Below the pieces are notes generated by a model. It was not told the origin of the DNA. It did no database searches and saw nothing but the letters and a program-made list of their open reading frames with translations. 64,000 nt of DNA from Parvularcula bermudensis HTCC2503 (GTDB lineage: Bacteria > Pseudomonadota > Alphaproteobacteria > Caulobacterales > Parvularculaceae), in contig NC_014414.1 in the NCBI RefSeq assembly GCF_000152825.2, forward strand, positions 620,001 to 684,000, written 5' to 3'. The position numbers and the translations under genes are program-made. Of this stretch, positions 1 through 8,522 are shown piece after piece; the stretch's first letter is position 1, and every line of letters begins with the position of its first letter.

Positions 1-1085
1 TGCATCTCCACGCGCGGAAATGGCGTGACGAAGAAATCCGTATTGGTCGGATTGGTGATGGTCACGTCATGCTCGACCTGCTCGCCATCGAGCCCAAGCG
101 CCAGATCCCCCCCAAAAGCCGGAAAGCTGATCGACCCTTCACCGCCCTGTGTCGAGGCGTCGGCAAAGGTCGCGCGTTGCCTGCCTGGCATCGGCGCGGG
201 ACGCAGGGAGAAATTGTCCATCAAATGGACGATGTCCGTGGCGTGAACGCTGGCCGTAAAATGAAGGTCGCCGAACGCCTTCGCATAACCGAGCCGGGCG
301 AAATCCGTATCAAAATACTGGATATCCATCGGGAACGGTGGGGTGCCGGACGGGCCGGTATTCTGGCGGCGCAGATCAAGCGTGAACTCACCAAGAGCCG
401 TACGCGCCCCAGCGGACAGGCCATAAACGCCGCGCTCAAACGCCGTGCCGCCAATCTCTCCGTCGCCGAATTCGGTATCGTCACCTTTCTCCCATGCGCC
501 CAGCAGATTGACGCGCCAGGCATCGCTGGCGAGGCCGACCACACCGCCTGTCGACAGGCTGTCATTGACGCTTCGCGCCCCGACCGTGAGGTCATAGCCG
601 AACCGGGCCTCGTCCCCTTGCGCATAATCCACGCGCTTAAAGACCGCATCGGCGCCGCCAGCCAGGCCAGGCCCGGCCGACACCGGGCTCACGCCGCGAT
701 CGATGACAATGGCGGCGACCAGGGGCGCAGGGGCGTAATGGAAGACCGGGTCCATCAAATTGGGGCCGCCGGACGCAAAGCGCTGGCCATCGACGCGCAG
801 GTTCAACCGTTCGCCGAACAGACCGCGATACTGCATCTGGCCGGACAGCTCGCCATTGCCGAGGCGCGCCCCGCCGGGGGTGCGGGCCGTCAGATAGGTG
901 ATATCGCCGCCTTGCAGCGGCGCCGCGTCCGGGGTGATACCGGTTTCGGTTGCCGGGTCGATCCGCGTTCCGGTGACAATAATGACGTCCTGAAGGGCCG
1001 GTTCCGCGTCCTGAGCGAAGGCGGGCGCACCAAGGGCGAGGACCGCCGCGCCGGACAGGAGGCGAGCATGAAGTTTCGATCGCAT
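1..1085 (-). CDS. TonB-dependent receptor, N-terminal part (runs off the window)
   Basis: This is the first 361 codons of an outer-membrane TonB-dependent receptor; the rest lies beyond base 1. It starts at the ATG at 1085 with a signal peptide of about 24 residues (MRSKLHAR, a hydrophobic run, cleavage near AFAQ). A TonB-box-like stretch (DVIIVTGTRID) follows, then a plug domain with YRGLFGERLNLRVDGQR and PAPLVAAIVIDRG, then the first beta-barrel strands. Such receptors import metals or large ligands using TonB energy. The neighbouring DUF2946-like gene on the same strand, 87 bp upstream, suggests copper, because that pairing recurs with OprC-type receptors. The substrate is an inference from context only. 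Confidence 0.85.
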   Translation of the reverse strand, partial: MRSKLHARLLSGAAVLALGAPAFAQDAEPALQDVIIVTGTRIDPATETGITPDAAPLQGGDITYLTARTPGGARLGNGELSGQMQYRGLFGERLNLRVDGQRFASGGPNLMDPVFHYAPAPLVAAIVIDRGVSPVSAGPGLAGGADAVFKRVDYAQGDEARFGYDLTVGARSVNDSLSTGGVVGLASDAWRVNLLGAWEKGDDTEFGDGEIGGTAFERGVYGLSAGARTALGEFTLDLRRQNTGPSGTPPFPMDIQYFDTDFARLGYAKAFGDLHFTASVHATDIVHLMDNFSLRPAPMPGRQRATFADASTQGGEGSISFPAFGGDLALGLDGEQVEHDVTITNPTNTDFFVTPFPRVEM

Positions 1086-1172
1086 GTTGAAAGTCTCACA
1101 AACTGAAGAAAGCACGCGGGTCACACGCGCGAAGAGACGGTCCCGCACAGGAACCGCGGGGTAAGGACTGGT

Positions 1173-1571
1173 TCAGATGTGAGAGGGGGGACCACGCGAG
1201 CCGACGGGCGGTCCCTGCGCTTCTCGGACGAGACCCGGCTCGAACCGCACAAAAATCTGCTCAAGGGGAAACGCCCTCGGCGCCGCCACGACAAGAGGCG
1301 CCGGCGCCAGCACGCTATGAGCGAGTGTGCAGAGCGGACAATGGGCGTCAAAGGGCTGATCCGCCGGCACGTCCTCGCCAAGCAATCTGGCGATCTGTTC
1401 TGCGGCAGCCCGCGAGTCCGGCGATAATTGGCCGGAGGGCGAACACATGAAACGTGAGACGTCGACGCCCTTCGCTTCGGCAACAGCCATCGACCCCGGC
1501 AGGAAAGCCTGGAGAACAATCGCCAGCATCGCCAAGAGGCGAGCCACAGTGAGGCCGGTCGCGCGCTTCAT
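1173..1571 (-). CDS. DUF2946-like secreted or membrane-anchored protein
   Basis: This is a protein of about 132 aa that begins best at the ATG at 1571 (MKRATGLTVARLL), where a hydrophobic segment works as a signal anchor. An upstream in-frame ATG at 1670 would put 33 unlikely residues before it. The central motif HCPLCTLAHS, with its CxxC pair, followed by a hydrophobic segment, is typical of the DUF2946 family, often found beside copper receptors and copper proteins. Same strand and short gap suggest an operon with the downstream TonB receptor. A role in copper handling is inferred from family and context. Confidence 0.65.
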   Translation of the reverse strand: MKRATGLTVARLLAMLAIVLQAFLPGSMAVAEAKGVDVSRFMCSPSGQLSPDSRAAAEQIARLLGEDVPADQPFDAHCPLCTLAHSVLAPAPLVVAAPRAFPLEQIFVRFEPGLVREAQGPPVGSRGPPSHI

Positions 1572-2037
1572 GGACGCCCTGTTAGCAACTCCCCTCTGGC
1601 AGCACAGCCCCCCCTTTGTCGCCGCAACGCTCTTTCCGCGCCGACAGTCTTTATCTGTCAGTGAAGCCAAAGTTGAATAGATGACCCCTCAAACGCGCCG
1701 CGCGCCCGTGCCGGTAACGATCACACCATTCATTCCATACAAGGAGGCCTAGGCAGGCGCGGCGCCGTCCAGCATGTTCTGTCGACTGCGCCGAGCATCA
1801 CTCATGATCGCGTCCTGCGCGGGAAAAATTTACGCGGAGGTCCACCTCTTGGCCGGGGAGAGGGAAACAGACGGCTCCATGGCCTGAAAGGTCCTAAAGG
1901 CGCGGCGCAAGAAATTTGCAGACAAACGTTCCTGCATTAAAAAGATGAATCTTCTCATCACAGAACATTTCCGGCAACAACGCAGGCCTTCAAAGAAGAT
2001 GGGACCGCGGTGGAACGCCGAGAGCTGTCATGGCTAG
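1572..2037. other. Intergenic region without a supported gene
   Basis: This is about 470 bp upstream of the DUF2946-like gene. It should hold that gene's promoter, but I see no convincing -35/-10 pair, repeat or RNA. The open frames in it are short and composition-driven. Confidence 0.5.
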
Positions 2038-2604
2038 CTAAATCGTTTTTTCTGCTTCCACAGGGCAAGCAAGAAAAGACGCGATCCGAGCTTGAAGTTG
2101 ATGAATTTTTGCCGTCTGTCGGCGGGGTATCTCGGAAAATCTTGCCGGCGAAAAGTGCACGCGGTCCCCGCATTTGGTCTCAAGCGCCAGGCGCCAGATC
2201 TCATCACCATAACCATCTTGATCGAGATGAGGAGATACACGGACTATTTCGCTAAACGGTATTGTCCAGCCAAAACGAACTCCCGATATCTGACATTGAT
2301 ATCTCACCTCGTTCGACGCCCGATCTGCTGACAGGCGCTCACGCCGCCTCAGAAAGTGGAAAGTCATCAAAAGCCCGACAAAAGATAGAGATAGGCAAAA
2401 GCCATGCGCAAATACATAGTCTCCAGTCATCGGCAGTGGTCTAACCGCAACAATGTAAATCAGCACCAGCGCAGCCGAAATGGCGCCCGAAAGGGTCGCA
2501 CTAAAAATACGCCCGCCGACTAATACCAATGCTTCGGAAGTGAGACTTGCAAAATGAAGATCGTATTCATGGTTGGCCGGGAAGCCAGTCGATAATTGTT
2601 CCAT
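2038..2604 (-). CDS. Hypothetical protein with two transmembrane segments
   Basis: This 188-aa protein is not recognised. Residues about 28-52 and 65-85 form two hydrophobic segments (GGRIFSATLSGAISAALVL and the stretch ending SFVGLLMTFHF), followed by basic RRRER and a soluble C-terminal half. The layout of two membrane helices plus a compact beta-rich domain (ISGVRFGWTIPFSEIVRV) resembles small PH-like membrane proteins, but that is a guess. It has no clear operon partner. The ATG at 2604 has no strong ribosome binding site. Confidence 0.5.
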   Translation of the reverse strand: MEQLSTGFPANHEYDLHFASLTSEALVLVGGRIFSATLSGAISAALVLIYIVAVRPLPMTGDYVFAHGFCLSLSFVGLLMTFHFLRRRERLSADRASNEVRYQCQISGVRFGWTIPFSEIVRVSPHLDQDGYGDEIWRLALETKCGDRVHFSPARFSEIPRRQTAKIHQLQARIASFLACPVEAEKTI

Positions 2605-2902
2605 TTTTTAGTCTCGTTGTTGAAAGCATGTACACCAGGCAGGAACGCCCAAAACAACATGTTCGAACTCAATATTAGTAACGGTAGATGCCGACTTTTT
2701 GCTGAATTTGATAGATTTATTCTGACCTAGGCACTGGAGAGCAATCTCTCTGGCCTGACCTTCAAGGAGTCAGAGGAAGGCGCCGCCCTTCACCTGCCGC
2801 ATGAGCACATTGTCAAGGAAAGCGGTCGCCTTGGCGCGGCGAAGGGTGGAGTGGCAGCTCCGCCAAGCTGAAAGAATTGCTCGAAGTCAGCGCAGCGTCG
2901 CG

Positions 2903-3301
2903 TCAAAAAGTCCCAGAAAGATTGAAGTAAATCAACAACCCACCGCTCATCAAAAATACCGCGATCGTGCCGAGCATGGAAATCTGACGCGTGACCGCGA
3001 GCGGGCTGACGATCAGCGTGAAGTAATGCATGACCCGCGAGACGAGAAAAAGAACGCCGAGCCCGTGAAGGATGAGACCGGAAGCGCCGGTCAGTTCCAG
3101 CAGAGCGATCAACAAGAGGCCGAAGGGGACATATTCCAGAAAGTTTGCATGCCCCCTTATGCGTCTTGTCAGGGTTTCGTCGCCACCATCACCGGCGTAG
3201 ACCTTTATCTTGTCACGATAGAGGCCCACCCGAATGGTCAGGGGGATCAGTATCAGCGCAAACAAAGCTGCATAGAGGCCGGTGACCGGTACGATGTTCA
3301 T
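2903..3301 (-). CDS. MAPEG-family membrane protein
   Basis: This 132-aa protein has four hydrophobic segments and the family signature around residues 45-62 (RIRGHANFLEYVPFGLLL), matching the MAPEG superfamily of glutathione-linked or eicosanoid-type small membrane enzymes. Bacterial members are mostly uncharacterised. It lies 15 bp after a SnoaL-like gene on the same strand, so the two are probably co-transcribed. The length is normal for the family. The start at 3301 is the only good ATG but has a weak ribosome binding site. Confidence 0.8.
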   Translation of the reverse strand: MNIVPVTGLYAALFALILIPLTIRVGLYRDKIKVYAGDGGDETLTRRIRGHANFLEYVPFGLLLIALLELTGASGLILHGLGVLFLVSRVMHYFTLIVSPLAVTRQISMLGTIAVFLMSGGLLIYFNLSGTF

Positions 3302-3316
3302 CGATGACCCCGTCTA

Positions 3317-3667
3317 TCACGCCGCCGGATTTGGAAAGAGTTTGGTGTCGAAGAAAAGCTTCGACGAGGTGATCTTGCCCTCGTGTACCGACAGCACTTC
3401 GCACATCGGGATCGGGGCCGTCTCGTTTCCGTCAATGACGACCTCATGCAAGTGCGCCACCCGATCGCTATCGGCGACGAAGTCCGAATTCCGGATCGTG
3501 AAGTTCGTTGGCATCGCCGCCATAGCTTGCAGAAACTGATCGGCGGAATGCGCCTCCATCATCGGTCCCTTGAACTGAAAGTCATCCGCAAGAGATGCCC
3601 GCAGGCTTTGGCCGTCGCCGGCGCATGCAGCCTTCACATAATCTTTCACCACACTAAGCGCATCCAT
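3317..3667 (-). CDS. SnoaL-like (NTF2-fold) protein
   Basis: This is a small NTF2-fold protein of 117 aa. I choose the ATG at 3667 (MDALSVVKDYVKA) because GGGAGAG stands about 6 bp upstream; an earlier ATG at 3718 lacks this. The pattern of an N-terminal helix with LRASLADDFQFKGPM, then HEVVIDGNE and a C-terminal strand ending in FFDTKLF, is that of the SnoaL/NTF2-like group. Its catalytic or binding role is unknown. It is the first gene of a pair with the MAPEG gene and is divergent from the HxlR regulator, which may control it. Confidence 0.7.
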   Translation of the reverse strand: MDALSVVKDYVKAACAGDGQSLRASLADDFQFKGPMMEAHSADQFLQAMAAMPTNFTIRNSDFVADSDRVAHLHEVVIDGNETAPIPMCEVLSVHEGKITSSKLFFDTKLFPNPAA

Positions 3668-3728
3668 TCTGTCTCTCCCTTTCATGCGTACATCAATGAA
3701 TTTACTTGCAATACGCAATCAATATCGG

Positions 3729-3742
3729 CTTCACTTGTGAAG
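3729..3742. promoter_or_regulatory. Palindrome between the SnoaL-like and HxlR genes
   Basis: CTTCAC-TT-GTGAAG is a perfect inverted repeat in the 103-bp divergent promoter region. Position and symmetry suit a binding site for the adjacent HxlR-type winged-helix regulator. The assignment is an inference. Confidence 0.45.
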
Positions 3743-3770
3743 TGCAAGCGAAAAGTGCATTGTCGGATGA

Positions 3771-4214
3771 ATGAAAGACTCCGCGCAAAAACCTCACCGA
3801 TCCGGGTGCCCAATCAGTATTGCTCTGGAGATTTTTGGCGACAGGTGGTCGCTGTTGATTCTTCGTGACATGATCTTCGGGGGGAAGAGCACTTACCGTC
3901 AGTTCCTCGATTCCGAAGAAGCGATCGCGACGAATATCCTGTCGGATCGCCTCAGGTCGTTGGAGGCGAACGGGCTTATCAAGAAACAAGGCTCGCCGAC
4001 GGATCGGCGAGTGAAGCTTTTCTCGGTGACCGAAAAAGGCTTCGCCCTGGCGCCCATGCTCATCGAAATGATTCTCTGGTCCGCGGCGCATGAGGACACC
4101 GCGGCGCCCCAAGAGGTCCTCGATCTCATGGTGAACGACCGGGATGGGTTCATTGAGAGTCTGCGTAAGAAGGTTGCATTGGACGATGCTGAAACCGCGG
4201 ATCGTCAGGCGTGA
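3771..4214 (+). CDS. HxlR-family winged-helix transcriptional regulator
   Basis: This 147-aa protein carries the HxlR domain over residues about 13-100. It has CPISIALEIFGDRWSLLILRD near the N-terminus with the single Cys typical of the family, then the recognition helix region (ILSDRLRSLEANGLI) and the wing (DRRVKLFSVTEKG). HxlR proteins bind palindromic operators as dimers and often sense aldehydes or quinones. It is divergent from the SnoaL-like/MAPEG pair and probably regulates it together with itself. Confidence 0.88.
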   Translation: MKDSAQKPHRSGCPISIALEIFGDRWSLLILRDMIFGGKSTYRQFLDSEEAIATNILSDRLRSLEANGLIKKQGSPTDRRVKLFSVTEKGFALAPMLIEMILWSAAHEDTAAPQEVLDLMVNDRDGFIESLRKKVALDDAETADRQA

Positions 4215-4344
4215 CCCGTCCCAATTTATCAGGGGGCGCCTCGCCGCTGAATTATTTTAGGCCGTTCTGTCCAGTTTCGGCCCGTCCGATCATCTCTTCC
4301 ATGTCGGCGGAGCGCGCTGACGAAGAAACAGGAAGGTAAACCCT

Positions 4345-4692
4345 ATGACCGAAAAACTCTATCTTTGCATCCAACGCAGCCAACCCCGGCCTGAGGGAGA
4401 ACGCGCAGCACCATCGCCGGCGCAAATGGAGGCCATGTACGCCCGGTTCAATGAATGGAAGGAAAAGTTCAAAGACAATATCGTTGACATGGGCGGTCAG
4501 CTTCTCGGCGGCAAGGTGGTCACAAGTGACAACGTAACCGACGGCCCCTTTGTCGAAGCAAAAGACGTCGTCGGAGGCTACATGATCGTGTCGGCGGCCT
4601 CACTAGACGAAGCTGTCGAGGTGGCGCAGCAAAGCCCCGGCGTTGGTGCGGATGGCGCCAGTGTTGAGGTCAGGGAGATCAGCAAGCCTTGA
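4345..4692 (+). CDS. DGPF/YCII-domain protein, partner of the ECF42 sigma factor
   Basis: This 115-aa protein holds the DGPF motif (VTDGPFVEAKDVVGGY at residues about 70-85) and the YCII-like ferredoxin fold. Such proteins are regularly encoded next to ECF42-group sigma factors. Its last codons overlap the start of the sigma factor gene by 4 bp, so translation is probably coupled. The biochemical role is unknown. The ATG at 4345 is preceded by CAGGAAGGTAAACCCT, a usable ribosome binding site. Confidence 0.85.
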   Translation: MTEKLYLCIQRSQPRPEGERAAPSPAQMEAMYARFNEWKEKFKDNIVDMGGQLLGGKVVTSDNVTDGPFVEAKDVVGGYMIVSAASLDEAVEVAQQSPGVGADGASVEVREISKP

Positions 4693-5939
4693 GTGGTCGG
4701 GATGACGTCGAACTCGCCTTTCGGCGTCATTATGCTGAGCAAGTCTCCGCGCTGTCCCGCAGGATTGGCCTGCGTCATCTTGAACTGGCCGAAGACGCCG
4801 TTCAGTCGGCGCTATTAAAGGCGCTCGATGTCTGGTCACGCAACGGGCCGCCGGAAAATCCGGCGGCCTGGATCAACAAAGTCGCCAGAAATCACGCGCT
4901 TGAGCGGCTTCGAACCGGCGATCGCCGGGGCGTGCTCCTCGCGCAAAACGCCGAGTTCGTCGACACCGGGCCCAACCTTCAGCCGGAAGCGACATATTCG
5001 GGCGAGATCGCCGATGATCTTCTGCGCATGATTTTTGTGTGTTGTGACGAGAGCCTTCCTCAGTCCTCTCAATTGGTTCTCGGGCTCAAGATTCTTTGCG
5101 GATTAAGCGTTCGCGAGATCGCTTTCCTGTTGTTCACCGAAGCCGAGACCGTCCAAAAACGCTTGCAGCGCGCCCGGGCCAAACTGGGCAGCAAGCCGGA
5201 TGATTTCATGGAAAATGTTATCGCGCCAGATCCGGCGCGCTTGTCCAGCGTGCGTCGCACTCTTTATCTTCTGTTTACGGAAGGCTATCATTCCAACAGC
5301 CCGGAGGCATGTATCCGGGAAGATTTATGCAATGAAGCGATCCGTCTAACGACTATACTAGCGGGGCATGCCGTAAGCGACGATCCGGAAACGCGCGCGC
5401 TACTTGCGCTAATGCACCTTCATCACGCACGCTTGCCGGGAAGAACGGCGGGAAACGGCGATCTGTTACTCCTCGAAGAACAAGATCGATCCGCCTGGGA
5501 CCGCTCGCATATCGCCGAAGGCCTGCGCTGGCTCGAAGGCTCGGCCACGGGCGACAAGTTCTCGCGCTACCATGCCGAAGCCGGCATTGCCGCCGAACAT
5601 TGCTTGGCGCCATCCTTCGCCGAAACGAACTGGGAGCGGATCGCAGACCTCTACGCGCTGCTCGAAAGCCAGTCCCCATCGATGATTCATCGACTAAACC
5701 GCGCTGTCGCAACCGTCGAATATGCAGGCCCCGACGCCGGTCTCGCTCTTCTCGAAGGTCTGGAACCCCCGACATGGCTTGAAGGATCTTACCTCTGGTG
5801 TGCTGTGCTCGCAGACATCCATCGCCGCTGCGGGAACAGCACGGAAGCGCAAGAGTATCGCCTCCGCGCCGCTCACCTTGCGCCTAACGTTCACACGAGA
5901 ATGATGATCGAGCGGCGACTTAGAGGCCGACCCCATTAA
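4689..5939 (+). CDS. ECF42-type RNA polymerase sigma factor with C-terminal extension
   Basis: This 416-aa protein starts at a TTG that overlaps the upstream DGPF gene. Residues about 8-75 form sigma region 2 (AFRRHYAEQVSALSRRIG, LAEDAVQSALLKAL, NPAAWINKVARN). Residues about 105-165 form region 4 (LVLGLKILCGLSVREIAFLL with a helix-turn-helix). The remaining about 240 residues are the alpha-helical, TPR-like extension of ECF42 proteins (LLFTEGYHSNSPEACIREDLC, ALLALMHLHHARLPGR, LNRAVATVEYAG). No anti-sigma gene is present. Activity is thought to be controlled through the extension, and targets usually include the DGPF gene itself. Confidence 0.9.
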   Translation: MSGRDDVELAFRRHYAEQVSALSRRIGLRHLELAEDAVQSALLKALDVWSRNGPPENPAAWINKVARNHALERLRTGDRRGVLLAQNAEFVDTGPNLQPEATYSGEIADDLLRMIFVCCDESLPQSSQLVLGLKILCGLSVREIAFLLFTEAETVQKRLQRARAKLGSKPDDFMENVIAPDPARLSSVRRTLYLLFTEGYHSNSPEACIREDLCNEAIRLTTILAGHAVSDDPETRALLALMHLHHARLPGRTAGNGDLLLLEEQDRSAWDRSHIAEGLRWLEGSATGDKFSRYHAEAGIAAEHCLAPSFAETNWERIADLYALLESQSPSMIHRLNRAVATVEYAGPDAGLALLEGLEPPTWLEGSYLWCAVLADIHRRCGNSTEAQEYRLRAAHLAPNVHTRMMIERRLRGRPH

Positions 5940-6237
5940 CTCTGGCGAATGCGCCGAGAGCCGAGCGGCAACTTCTCGTAAGAAGTGGTCCTATCCGGCT
6001 GAGCCGCCGACGTCTTGATTGGCGGCAATCTGCCTATCGGCGGCAATCTGTACGCGGGGGATTTCACCTTGATCGGCGGCGCGCAGGCCGTGGAGCCGTC
6101 TGGTAGGCGCGCCATGGCGAACCGACGGCGCAACGGTGAAGACCGGGAGGGGTGGCAAGTGCAGGCCGCAGCGCCCGTCCCCATCGCCTCCTGCACTCCG
6201 CCTTCACCAGCGCAAACGACGCCGGACAGCCCCCGTG

Positions 6238-8109
6238 TTAACTGCTGCGCTTCTTCGGCCGCTTAAGCGGCTTACCGCCACCGGGGCCGGTCTGGCGCGG
6301 CTTGGGCCCGCCGGGCTTTCCGCTGCCCTCACTGGGTTTGCCCTTCGCCCTCGACTTCCGCTTGAAGCGCGGCGAGTCGCCCGTTTCTTGGCCGGGAGTG
6401 GGCGCAAGCGGATCAAAGCTCTCCGTTGACCGGGATTGGCCATCGCGCTGGGTACGGCCTTTTCGGGGGCGCGTCACCGGGACGGCCGCCTCGCGCGGGC
6501 CTTCTTTGTCTGGGGGGCCGTCCGTGCGCCGCACTTCAATGCCATCTTCGAGGTAACCGACAGTGCCAAGGCTATTCAAAAAGTCGGCCGCCCCCTCCTT
6601 GTCGAGTTGCACATAGGTCTCGGTCTCCCGTACACGGATCGCGCCAATGGACCCCTTCGGCACCGGCGCGGACTTGCACAGCATCGGCAGCAACCAGCGT
6701 GGCTCGGCGCGATGCGCCCGCCCCACGGACAGCATCACCCATGCCCCGTCGGTGGTCTCGGTCCGGCCCTTCTTAACCCCCGGGGGGACGACGGCCAGTT
6801 CACTGATTTCCTCAGGCGCGGAGCGGTTTTGCCGGTGCAGGCGGATGAAGGCGCCAGCGAGATGCTCTGCGGAATACGCCTCCGCCAGGGTCTGGGCGAG
6901 CGAGTCGGCTTCCCCCCCTTCGTTCAAGATGGGGTCGGACAACAGACGCGCATCATCCCGCGCCAGCACGGCTTCGGCGCTGGGCGGGGCGATCCAGTCC
7001 GCATCCACCTTGGCGTCTCGGAACAGCTGTTCGACCCGCCGGCGCGCCCTTGGCGGCACAACGAGTACGGATGTTCCCTTCCGGCCCGCTCGTCCCGTCC
7101 GGCCCGACCGGTGCAATAGCCCTTCGCGGTCCTTCGGCAGGTCGGCATGGATGACGAGTTCAAGGCCCGGCAGGTCGATGCCCCGCGCGGCGACATCGGT
7201 CGCAACGCACACCCGGGCGCGGCCATCACGCATGGCCTGCAGGGCGTTGGTCCGCTCCTGCTGGCTCAGCTCCCCGGACAGGGAAACCACCGAGAAGCCG
7301 CGATTGGCGAGGCGACTGGTCAGCCGTGCCACCGCCGCCCGCGTCCCGCAAAAGACGATCGCGTTCTCCGCCTCATGAAATCTCAGCGTATTGATGATCG
7401 CCTTTTCTGCATCGTGCTGGGACGTGACCATGGCCTTGTAGGCGATGTCGTCATGGGACCGCGCCGGACCACTGGCCGAGATCCGCAGCGCGTCGCGCTG
7501 GTACTGCGCGGCAAGCTTGCCGATGCCGCCGCCCACCGTAGCCGAAAACATCAGCGTACGGCGATCTTCGGCGCAGGCGTCCAGAATGGCCTCCAGCTCC
7601 TGGCGAAAGCCGAGCTTCAGCATCTCGTCCGCCTCATCGAGGATCGCGACCCGCAAGGCCGACAGGTCCAGCGCATCACGGCTGATATGGTCGACAAGTC
7701 GACCCGGCGTGCCCACCACGATATGCGCGCCACGGTCGAGGGCCTGCCGCTCGCGCCGAAGGTCCATGCCGCCGACGCAGGTGGCGACGGTGGCCCCCGT
7801 CTCGGCATAGAGCCAGGTGATCTCGCGGGCGACCTGCATGGCCAGCTCCCGCGTGGGGGCAACGACAAGGGCCAGCGGCACCCCGCCGCGGGGCAGGCGT
7901 GCCTGTCCGCGCATCAGGTCGGGGCCCATGGCGAGGCCGAAGGCGACGGTCTTGCCGGACCCGGTCTGGGCAGAGACCAAGAGGTCGCGGCCCGACACCC
8001 CCTCGTCAAGCATGGCCGACTGCACTTCCGTCAGGCTGTCATAGCCTTTGGCGGTGAGGGCGCGGGACAGGGGGGCGGGGAGGCCCGATGTATCGGTCGG
8101 CAACGTCAT
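6238..8109 (-). CDS. DEAD-box ATP-dependent RNA helicase with DbpA-like C-terminal domain
   Basis: This RNA-unwinding ATPase of about 623 aa starts at the ATG at 8109 (MTLPTDTSG). All core motifs are visible: Q motif, motif I AQTGSGKT, Ia PTRELAMQV, TPGRLVDH, II DEADEM, III SAT, then the second RecA domain with VFCGTRAA, ATDVAARGID and HRSGRTGRAGRKG. A DbpA-type RNA-binding domain follows at about residues 455-530. The tail is rich in Lys, Arg, Gly and Pro and ends KKRSS. This suggests a ribosome-assembly or RNA-degradation helicase of the DeaD/DbpA type. It is the last chromosomal gene before the element. Confidence 0.92.
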   Translation of the reverse strand: MTLPTDTSGLPAPLSRALTAKGYDSLTEVQSAMLDEGVSGRDLLVSAQTGSGKTVAFGLAMGPDLMRGQARLPRGGVPLALVVAPTRELAMQVAREITWLYAETGATVATCVGGMDLRRERQALDRGAHIVVGTPGRLVDHISRDALDLSALRVAILDEADEMLKLGFRQELEAILDACAEDRRTLMFSATVGGGIGKLAAQYQRDALRISASGPARSHDDIAYKAMVTSQHDAEKAIINTLRFHEAENAIVFCGTRAAVARLTSRLANRGFSVVSLSGELSQQERTNALQAMRDGRARVCVATDVAARGIDLPGLELVIHADLPKDREGLLHRSGRTGRAGRKGTSVLVVPPRARRRVEQLFRDAKVDADWIAPPSAEAVLARDDARLLSDPILNEGGEADSLAQTLAEAYSAEHLAGAFIRLHRQNRSAPEEISELAVVPPGVKKGRTETTDGAWVMLSVGRAHRAEPRWLLPMLCKSAPVPKGSIGAIRVRETETYVQLDKEGAADFLNSLGTVGYLEDGIEVRRTDGPPDKEGPREAAVPVTRPRKGRTQRDGQSRSTESFDPLAPTPGQETGDSPRFKRKSRAKGKPSEGSGKPGGPKPRQTGPGGGKPLKRPKKRSS

Positions 8110-8231
8110 GAAGGGTCCAGAACTTTCGTGGATAAAGCGGCGGCAATGGCAGCCAGCCCGCAGTCGCACCTCAAGGGCGCGATGCGTTAAAAGAGCTTAT
8201 GTAGCCGATAGCCAGCACCGTGGCGAGGGGA

Positions 8232-8292
8232 ACGGTTATCCTGATCCATGCCCAATCGCTTTGTCGGAACAAGAGAAGGGAAATTTCGGGGG
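8232..8292 (-). pseudogene. Remnant 5' end of a second tyrosine integrase, outside the element
   Basis: This stretch matches the 5' end and upstream region of the intact integrase (start 58736). Both share the first six codons after the start (D-Q-D-N-R follows the start residue), then CCCAATCGCTTTGT, GGAACAA and GGGAAATTT upstream. In the remnant the start is ATG, at 8249. Downstream of codon six the similarity stops and the frame closes after 20 codons. The distance from the start to the 16-bp att core is 112 bp here and 126 bp in the intact copy. It looks like the surviving end of an earlier related element at the same tRNA. Confidence 0.7.
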
Positions 8293-8360
8293 ATCGTCAG
8301 GCATTGAGCTTCAGCCCGCACCTTAACGGGTTGATTTGTTTGGTTTTATGAAAAATCAAA

Positions 8361-8376
8361 TGGAGCGGGCGATGCG
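8361..8376. repeat. Left attachment site core (att)
   Basis: TGGAGCGGGCGATGCG is an exact copy of the 16 bp at 58862-58877, the 3' end of tRNA-Gly including its encoded CCA. Similarity ends on both sides. This marks the tRNA-distal junction of the ICE with the chromosome. Confidence 0.88.
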
Positions 8377-8451
8377 CTCAAAATGCGCCTAATTTCCCTT
8401 TGTTTTCAACTACTTATAAAAATACAATTCGGCAATTCTGTATCAAAAATC

Positions 8452-8466
8452 GGGAAATTTCTGTAG
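8452..8466 (+). other. Candidate integrase arm-type site, left end
   Basis: GGGAAATTTCTGTAG here resembles GGGAAATTTGTAG at 58766-58778 beside the integrase. An inverted AATTTCCCTTTGT lies at 8391-8403. Similar short motifs near both ends fit arm-type binding sites of a tyrosine integrase. This is an inference from repetition only. Confidence 0.4.
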
Positions 8467-8522
8467 CAAAAAGAGCGTGCATATCCGCTGTCTCTCACCA
8501 TAGCCCAGAGGGTCCGATTCGC

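Noticed and set aside
2731-2871. Open stretch of 46 codons reading like the end of a protein (FKESEEGAALHLPHEHIVKE)
   Set aside because: It lacks a start, has a stop just upstream, and I could not identify a family; it may be a gene remnant, but support is too thin to list.
6021-6050. Tandem GGCGGCAATCTG repeat and an open frame with IGGNL repeats after the sigma factor gene
   Set aside because: Only two copies, no start signal, and no protein similarity; probably chance or a decayed sequence.
3829-8169. Long open frames on the opposite strands of the sigma factor and helicase genes
   Set aside because: They are shadows of GC-rich coding DNA, without domains or ribosome binding sites.
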